DNA of 64,000 nucleotides. Origin: Terripilifer sp031921685. Lineage in GTDB: Bacteria > Pseudomonadota > Alphaproteobacteria > Rhizobiales > Beijerinckiaceae. The notes under the pieces are model-generated. The model did not search any database. It saw only the letters and a list, made by a program, of their open reading frames with translations, and had not been told where the DNA came from. Below are positions 59,609 to 64,000 of this stretch, in pieces; the stretch's first letter is position 1, and the number at the start of each line of letters is the position of its first letter. The stretch is from contig NZ_JAPDHU010000002.1 in assembly GCF_031921685.1 (NCBI RefSeq), forward strand, positions 372,001 through 436,000. Reading direction: 5' to 3'. The position numbers and the translations under genes were made by a program.

Positions 59609-61966
59609 ATGGTGAAGCATATCGGTGAGCCGGCGCGCCGCAAGGAGGACGAGCGGCTCATCACCGGCCAGGGGCAATTTGCCGACGATATCACATTCCC
59701 CAAATTGGCACAGGCCTATGTCCTGCGCTCGCCGCACGCCCATGCCGCGATCCGCAAGATAGATACGGCGGCGGCCCGCGCCATGCCGGGCGTCCTCGCC
59801 GTGGTCACGGGCGCCGATCTGGTCGAACAGGGTTTAAAACACATTCCCCACGGCACCGGCGGGTCGAAAGTCGGTTACGACGTTCCGCTGCGCAACCTCG
59901 ACGGCTCGGAACGGCTGATCACCCGCCAGATGCCCTTGCCGGTCGATCGCGCCCGCTATGCCGGCGAGGCGGTGGCCATGGTGGTCGCCGAGACTTTGCT
60001 GGCGGCGCGTGACGCGGCCGAAGCCATCGAGATCGATTGGGATGTCTTGCCGGCCGTGGTGCGCGGCACTCAGGCGATCGGGACCGATGCGCCGGCACTG
60101 TGGAACGAGGTGCCGGCCAATCTGCCGCTCGATTCCGAGATCGGCGACAAGGCTGCCACCGACGCGGCCTTCGCCAAGGCGGCGCATAGGGTGTCGTTCA
60201 AATCGGCGATCCAGCGCGTCACCGGCGTGCATATGGAGCCCCGTGCCTGCATCGGCGAATGGGATGCGAAAGCGAACAAATATACGCTCCATGCCTCGCA
60301 CGGCATCGGCGTCGTGCAGATGCGTTCCGACGTCGCCCATGCGCTGAATGTCGCGCCGGAACAGGTTCGCGTCATCGCGCCCGGCGATGTCGGCGGCAAT
60401 TTCGGCACGCGCAACGCCACCTATCCGGAATTCGTGCTGGTGGCCCATGCGGCGCGCCTCGTCGGTCGCCCGGTCAAATATGTTGCCGAGCGGCAGGATG
60501 CGCTGCTGTCGGATTTTCAGGGCCGCGATCTCGATATCGACATGGAGCTGGCGCTCGACGCCAAGGGCAATTTCCTGGCCGTCCGCTCGGTCAATACGGG
60601 CAATATCGGCGCGCATACGGCATCTTTCGTGCCTTTGAACAAAGGCTCGCAATTGATGACGAGCCTGTACCGGGTGCCGGCCGCCTATGTGCGTGCCCGC
60701 GCCGCTCTCAGCAACACGCCGTCGACCATTCCCTATCGCAGTGCCGGCCGGCCGGAGGCCATGTATGCGGTCGAGCGCATCATCGATCTGGCGGCGCGCC
60801 AATGCGGGTTCGATCGGGTGGAACTGCGGCGGCGCAATCTCATTCCGCCGAGCCAGCAGCCGTATCGCAATCCCTTCGGCGTGGTTTATGACAACGGCGA
60901 CTATCTCGGCGTCATGCGCCGGGCGTTGGAACTGGCGGATTGGAAGGGCTTCGAAAAGCGCCGTCGTGAAGCGCGCAAGCGCGGGCTCTATCGCGGCATA
61001 TCGATCGCCAATTATATCGAAACGACCAGCGGTGCGCCGCGCGAGCGTGCCGAAGTGACGATCCTCGAAGACGGTACGGTCGATGTCATCATCGGCACCC
61101 AGGCTTCGGGCCAGGGACACGAGACGAGCTTCAGCCAGGTGGCTGCCGATTGGCTGGGCGTGCCGTTTGAGAAGGTGCGGGTGCGCTCGGGCGATACGGA
61201 TTTCGTGTTGGCCGGCGGTGGCTCCCACTCCGGTCGTTCCATGCGCCATGCCAGCATCGTCATCGGCGAGTCCGTGAAGCAGATCGTCGAAAAAGCCCAG
61301 CGTGTGGCCGCCATCATGTTTCAGGCGCGGGCCGAGGACATTGAATTCGCCGACGGCGCCTGTCGGGTGAAGCGGACGGACCGGTCCGTCACCCTGGCCG
61401 AGATGACCGCTTTCACCATTCAGACCTCGGCGCTGCCCGAGGATTTACGCGGACCCTTGAAGGGGGCTTGCGATCGGGTCACGCCGGGCCTTGCCTTTCC
61501 CTATGGCGCGGCGGTCTGCGAACTCGATGTCGACCCGGAGACCGGCTCTTTGAGCTTCGTGCGCTATACGTCCGTCGATGACGTCGGCGTCGCGGTCAAT
61601 CCGATGATCCTGCATGGCCAGACCCATGGCGGCATCGCCCAGGGCGTCGGCCAGGCGCTGATGGAACAATGCTGGTACGATGCCAAGGACGGGCAGAACC
61701 TGTCGGCCTCGTTCATGGACTATGCCATGCTGCGCGCCAGCGATCTGCCGAGTTTTACCACTGATTTGAGTGAAGTGGCGGCCAACAGCCATCCCCATGG
61801 CATGCGGCCGGGCGGGGAAGGGGGCACGACGCCGGCGCTGGGCTTGACGATCAATGCGATCGTCGATGCCTTGGCCGATCTTGGCGTCACGCATATCGAA
61901 ATGCCTGCGACGCCGCATAAAATCTGGCAAGCCATCCAAGCGGCCAAGCATCGACAGGCAAGCTGA
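59609..61966 (+). CDS. Molybdenum hydroxylase large subunit, CoxL-like (orphan)
   Basis: A 785-residue protein of the xanthine dehydrogenase/CO dehydrogenase superfamily. Start ATG 59609 follows GAGGG. Features: RRKEDERLITGQGQFADDI, VGGNFGTRNATYPEFVLVAHAA and GGSHSGRSMRHASIVIGE, and the Mo-loop reads IPYRSAGRPEAMYAVERIID, that is AYRGAGR-like (form II), not the AYxCSFR of true CO dehydrogenase. No CoxM- or CoxS-type subunit gene lies beside it, unlike usual clusters, so its electron partner must be elsewhere. Divergent from xdhA across about 300 bases with no other gene. Confidence 0.87.
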   Translation: MVKHIGEPARRKEDERLITGQGQFADDITFPKLAQAYVLRSPHAHAAIRKIDTAAARAMPGVLAVVTGADLVEQGLKHIPHGTGGSKVGYDVPLRNLDGSERLITRQMPLPVDRARYAGEAVAMVVAETLLAARDAAEAIEIDWDVLPAVVRGTQAIGTDAPALWNEVPANLPLDSEIGDKAATDAAFAKAAHRVSFKSAIQRVTGVHMEPRACIGEWDAKANKYTLHASHGIGVVQMRSDVAHALNVAPEQVRVIAPGDVGGNFGTRNATYPEFVLVAHAARLVGRPVKYVAERQDALLSDFQGRDLDIDMELALDAKGNFLAVRSVNTGNIGAHTASFVPLNKGSQLMTSLYRVPAAYVRARAALSNTPSTIPYRSAGRPEAMYAVERIIDLAARQCGFDRVELRRRNLIPPSQQPYRNPFGVVYDNGDYLGVMRRALELADWKGFEKRRREARKRGLYRGISIANYIETTSGAPRERAEVTILEDGTVDVIIGTQASGQGHETSFSQVAADWLGVPFEKVRVRSGDTDFVLAGGGSHSGRSMRHASIVIGESVKQIVEKAQRVAAIMFQARAEDIEFADGACRVKRTDRSVTLAEMTAFTIQTSALPEDLRGPLKGACDRVTPGLAFPYGAAVCELDVDPETGSLSFVRYTSVDDVGVAVNPMILHGQTHGGIAQGVGQALMEQCWYDAKDGQNLSASFMDYAMLRASDLPSFTTDLSEVAANSHPHGMRPGGEGGTTPALGLTINAIVDALADLGVTHIEMPATPHKIWQAIQAAKHRQAS

Positions 61967-61974
61967 GAATTTCC

Positions 61975-62325
61975 ATGCGAGTGAAGCGCATCGTCAGCAA
62001 TATCGCGGTCTCGGACATGACGGCCGTGCGGTATTTCTACGAGACGCTGCTCGGCCTCGATCCAGCCATGGACCTCGGCTGGATCGCAACGCTCACATCA
62101 GATGAAACGATGCGAACGCAAGTCAGCCTGATGACCGAAGGTGGTTCGGGCACGCCCGTGCCGGCTTTGTCCATCGAAGTCGATGATGTCGAAGAAGCGC
62201 ACAAGCGTATGCGTGAGGCAGGCATCGCGATCGAATATGGCCCTGTCGATGAGCCTTGGGGCGTGCGGCGCTTCTACGTGCGTGATCCGATGGGCACACT
62301 CGTCAACATCCTTGCCCATCGATAG
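61975..62325 (+). CDS. VOC/glyoxalase-fold protein
   Basis: A 116-residue vicinal oxygen chelate protein with one paired beta-alpha-beta-beta-beta module set. It starts MRVKRIVSNIAVSDMTAVRYFYETLLGLD, contains LSIEVDDVEEAHKRMREAGIAIEYG, and ends VRDPMGTLVNILAH. The family includes glyoxalase, bleomycin-resistance and extradiol dioxygenase proteins, so activity cannot be assigned. It is 8 bases after the molybdenum subunit gene, and co-transcription is likely. Confidence 0.82.
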   Translation: MRVKRIVSNIAVSDMTAVRYFYETLLGLDPAMDLGWIATLTSDETMRTQVSLMTEGGSGTPVPALSIEVDDVEEAHKRMREAGIAIEYGPVDEPWGVRRFYVRDPMGTLVNILAHR

Positions 62326-62354
62326 CCGAACATCTCGATACGATCATTTTCATC

Positions 62355-62374
62355 GTGCAGAAAATCATCTGCAC
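62355..62374. other. Small palindrome between the VOC and SET genes
   Basis: GTGCAGA (62355-62361), AAATCA, TCTGCAC (62368-62374). There is no T run; a weak terminator or an operator for the SET gene are both possible. Confidence 0.35.
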
Positions 62375-62434
62375 TGTTGAACCATGACAAGCATCAGCGT
62401 AAGACCCCGCGATTGATTCTTGATAGAGGGGCCG

Positions 62435-62812
62435 ATGTCGCGGATTAAGGTAAGCGTGCGCAAGTCGAAGAAGCACGGTCGTGGACTTTTCGCAGACGAA
62501 CTCATTCCAAAGGGCACCGTCGTTATCCACTACGCAGGTCAGAAGATTTCTAAGAAGGAAGGCGCGCGCCGCGCTCGCTTCTACGATTCGATCGGCTACT
62601 GCCCGCTTTTTAATTTCAATGAAAAATATGACATCGATGCGCTGGTCGGTGGCAACGAGTCGATCTACATCAACCACTCGAAACGCCCCAACATGGCCGC
62701 TTATGCCTGCCGCTCGAAGATTTCGTTCGAGACGCTGCGTGATGTCGCGCCTGGCGAAGAGCTGCTCTTCGACTATGGCTTCACGCCTGAAAGACCAAAG
62801 AAATTTACTTAA
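62435..62812 (+). CDS. Small SET-domain protein
   Basis: About 125 residues from ATG 62435, with GAGGGG just upstream. The whole protein is one SET domain, the SAM-dependent lysine methyltransferase fold: SKKHGRGLFADELIPKG (GxG motif), SIYINHSKRPNMAAY (NHxxxPN knot) and DVAPGEELLFDYGF. There is no post-SET Cys cluster and no targeting domain. The natural target (a ribosomal protein, histone-like protein or other) is unknown. It is the only gene in the window with this domain; its terminal sequence PERPKKFT is basic. Confidence 0.83.
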   Translation: MSRIKVSVRKSKKHGRGLFADELIPKGTVVIHYAGQKISKKEGARRARFYDSIGYCPLFNFNEKYDIDALVGGNESIYINHSKRPNMAAYACRSKISFETLRDVAPGEELLFDYGFTPERPKKFT

Positions 62813-62875
62813 TCCATATTGAGCATCGCCGCGATCCTGCCTATGGGTAGGATAAGCGATGAACGAGACGGAGCC

Positions 62876-63358
62876 ATGGTGCGACGCGAGGACACAGAAT
62901 CTGATCGCGTCGGCGACCTTGCGTCCGGCGACTTTGAACTGTTCCGGCATCTGCCGCATCTGCTGCGTCGCGCTCATTTCGAGGCGGAGGCACTCTTTCC
63001 CTTGGTCTATGGCGAAGAAGTCACGTCACGCCAATTGGCGTTGCTGACGGTCGTTGGCCAACGCCCTGGCTTGTCGCAGAGCGCCGTCGCTCAGCAGATC
63101 GGGATCGACCTCAACACCTGCAGCGATCTGGTCGCGCGCCTCGTTGCCAAGAAACTGCTGCGTCGCGAGCGCTCGCAGATCGACGGGCGCACCTATGCGC
63201 TGCATCTCGCGCCCAAGGGGGCGCGCGCGTTCGAGGAAGGCATCGAGAAGGCGGCCGCCTATCGCGAATCCGTCGCACGCCGCCTGTCGCCAGCCGAGCA
63301 CGAGCGGCTTGTGGTGCTGCTGCGCCGCCTTCTTGGGCTTGAAAGTTCGAAACTTTAG
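62876..63358 (+). CDS. MarR-family transcriptional regulator
   Basis: A 160-residue winged-helix regulator. Start ATG 62876 is taken because ACGGAG precedes it; an earlier in-frame ATG at 62843 would add a poorly conserved leader. The DNA-binding part is VTSRQLALLTVVGQRPGLSQSAVAQQIGIDLNTCSDLVARLVAKKLLRRERSQIDGRTYALHLAPKG. A perfect palindrome at 63424 lies just downstream of this gene, before the next one, and is the likely operator. The ligand is unknown; nearby catabolic genes suggest an aromatic metabolite. Confidence 0.85.
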   Translation: MVRREDTESDRVGDLASGDFELFRHLPHLLRRAHFEAEALFPLVYGEEVTSRQLALLTVVGQRPGLSQSAVAQQIGIDLNTCSDLVARLVAKKLLRRERSQIDGRTYALHLAPKGARAFEEGIEKAAAYRESVARRLSPAEHERLVVLLRRLLGLESSKL

Positions 63359-63423
63359 GCAGCACCTGCCGCACATTCCAGCAATCGGTTGATTGACAGC
63401 CATTCGGGCTTTTGCCAGATTAA

Positions 63424-63439
63424 ACTACGAATACGTAGT
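63424..63439. promoter_or_regulatory. Likely MarR operator
   Basis: ACTACG (63424-63429), AATA, CGTAGT (63434-63439): perfect 6-4-6. It lies 25 bases after TTGACA (63393-63398), where a promoter start would fall, and 46 bases upstream of the next ATG. The regulator gene upstream is of the MarR type that binds such short palindromes. Confidence 0.55.
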
Positions 63440-63484
63440 AATTTGTCGACCAACGCGAGAGAGGCAAGAGATGGGTGGCGAAAG

Positions 63485-64000
63485 ATGAGCGGGTTGGTGG
63501 CGTTTGATCCTGGCAATTACCGCTATCTGCCCGGTGGCTTCCAATATTCCGCCGCTGTGATCGCCAATCCTGGCTGGGAGATCGAGCGCGCCCGTTTCGC
63601 CCAGCCGGTGCCGCTGGCAGAGGGGTTCGCCCGCATCGAAGCGCATCTCGCTTCGATCGGCCGCGCGCCGACGGCGCTCTGCGCTTGCGAGTTGCGCTCG
63701 CCCGAGCCTTTGGTCGAAGCCGCCTTCGTGGCCTTCAATCGCGGCTATGTGCAGCCCCTCGAACGCTGGGGGCTTTATCGCGACGAGGCCAATCCGGTGG
63801 CGCGCTGCAATCTCTGTCCCGAGCTGGGTGGCCTCACCGGGCCGAGCTTCTATGCGTTCAGCTACACGGTGCCATCGGCATCGAAGGCCGCGAGCTTCAT
63901 CACATCTGGGGCGGCCGAATGTCCAGATCGGCCGAACTATCGCGATAGCATCACCCGTCTTGGCGAGACCTCGCCTGATGCGTTGCGCGACAAGGTGCAT
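63485..64000 (+). CDS. CnbZ/RidA-like protein (3' partial)
   Basis: The frame opens at ATG 63485 and runs without a stop to the end of the window: 172 residues visible. The beginning LVAFDPGNYRYLPGGFQYSAAV and the segments PTALCACELRSPEPLVEAAFVAFNRGYVQPLERWG and NPVARCNLCPELGGLTGPSFYAFSYT recall 2-amino-5-chloromuconate deaminase (CnbZ) and related RidA-like proteins that remove amino groups from muconates. The assignment rests on recall, not on a search. It follows the palindromic operator and the MarR gene, as expected for a regulated catabolic gene. Confidence 0.6.
   Translation, partial: MSGLVAFDPGNYRYLPGGFQYSAAVIANPGWEIERARFAQPVPLAEGFARIEAHLASIGRAPTALCACELRSPEPLVEAAFVAFNRGYVQPLERWGLYRDEANPVARCNLCPELGGLTGPSFYAFSYTVPSASKAASFITSGAAECPDRPNYRDSITRLGETSPDALRDKVH

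Noticed and set aside
59834..61249. 471-codon open frame antisense to the CoxL-like gene
   Set aside because: Composition dominated by Arg, His and Ile from reversed codons; no family features.
1..64000. tRNA genes, rRNA, CRISPR array, prophage or transposase genes
   Set aside because: Looked for T-loop GGTTCGAATCC-type patterns, regularly spaced repeats and transposase or integrase motifs; none seen.

Overview
The window is G+C-rich chromosomal DNA from an alphaproteobacterium, most likely a member of the Hyphomicrobiales (Rhizobiales). The main evidence is the conserved order erpA, dgt, brkB-like, argS, SPOR protein, nagZ, scpA, scpB, tatA, tatB, tatC. Supporting evidence is a polyhydroxyalkanoate synthase, short-type argC, several Bug-type substrate-binding proteins and a Lig-type ring-cleavage dioxygenase. 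Family and genus cannot be fixed from the sequence alone. I saw no tRNA, rRNA, CRISPR array, insertion sequence or phage gene.

Layout. 1-3450: cell-surface and miscellaneous genes (a partial methyltransferase, a family 2 glycosyltransferase, a TPR protein, a glutathione transferase, an isochorismatase-like hydrolase). 3507-14937: the housekeeping block from erpA to tatC, covering Fe-S insertion, dGTP hydrolysis, arginyl-tRNA synthesis, peptidoglycan recycling, chromosome condensation and Tat export. 14938-18310: a TPR protein, an exopolysaccharide-type sugar phosphotransferase, and rplM-rpsI with a clear promoter and terminator. 18438-23967: an ECF41-type sigma factor divergent from an MFS transporter and an NADH-dehydrogenase-like flavoprotein, then an exported protein of unknown function. 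Both sides of that divergent region carry the same sigma-type promoter signature. 24095-34676: amino-acid and central metabolism (argC, hom, an aminotransferase, glpX), a FadL-like porin, an acetyltransferase and phaC. 34716-50674: a catabolic region with two orphan tricarboxylate-type binding proteins, two acyl-CoA dehydrogenases, enoyl-CoA hydratase/thiolase/DUF35, an ADP-forming acyl-CoA synthetase, LigA/LigB extradiol dioxygenase subunits, an LLM flavin oxidoreductase, a glutathione transferase, a gentisate-dioxygenase-like cupin and an SDR. 50728-54531: sodB, then a four-gene phospholipid-type cluster. 54535-61966: xdhABC for purine oxidation and, divergently, a lone large molybdenum hydroxylase subunit. 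61975-64000: a VOC protein, a small SET-domain protein, a MarR regulator and the start of a CnbZ/RidA-like deaminase behind a palindromic operator.

How the genes work together. The first third is mostly core cell biology. From about 34.7 kb the content is accessory and looks like uptake and breakdown of aromatic or carboxylic compounds through CoA thioesters, plus molybdenum hydroxylase chemistry. The less ordinary signals are: matched ECF41-type promoters in the divergent region at 19.4 kb; a two-copy intergenic element (CRTCAAACGCCAT, four variable bases, ACGCRTCAAA) at 18.4 and 28.1 kb; a LigB subunit with a histone-like lysine/alanine tail; an MFS transporter with a roughly 100-residue extra loop; and a CDP-alcohol phosphotransferase whose catalytic motif departs from the family consensus inside the lipid cluster. 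I did not find one clearly new multi-gene system. The lipid cluster and the ECF41 module are the best candidates for further study.
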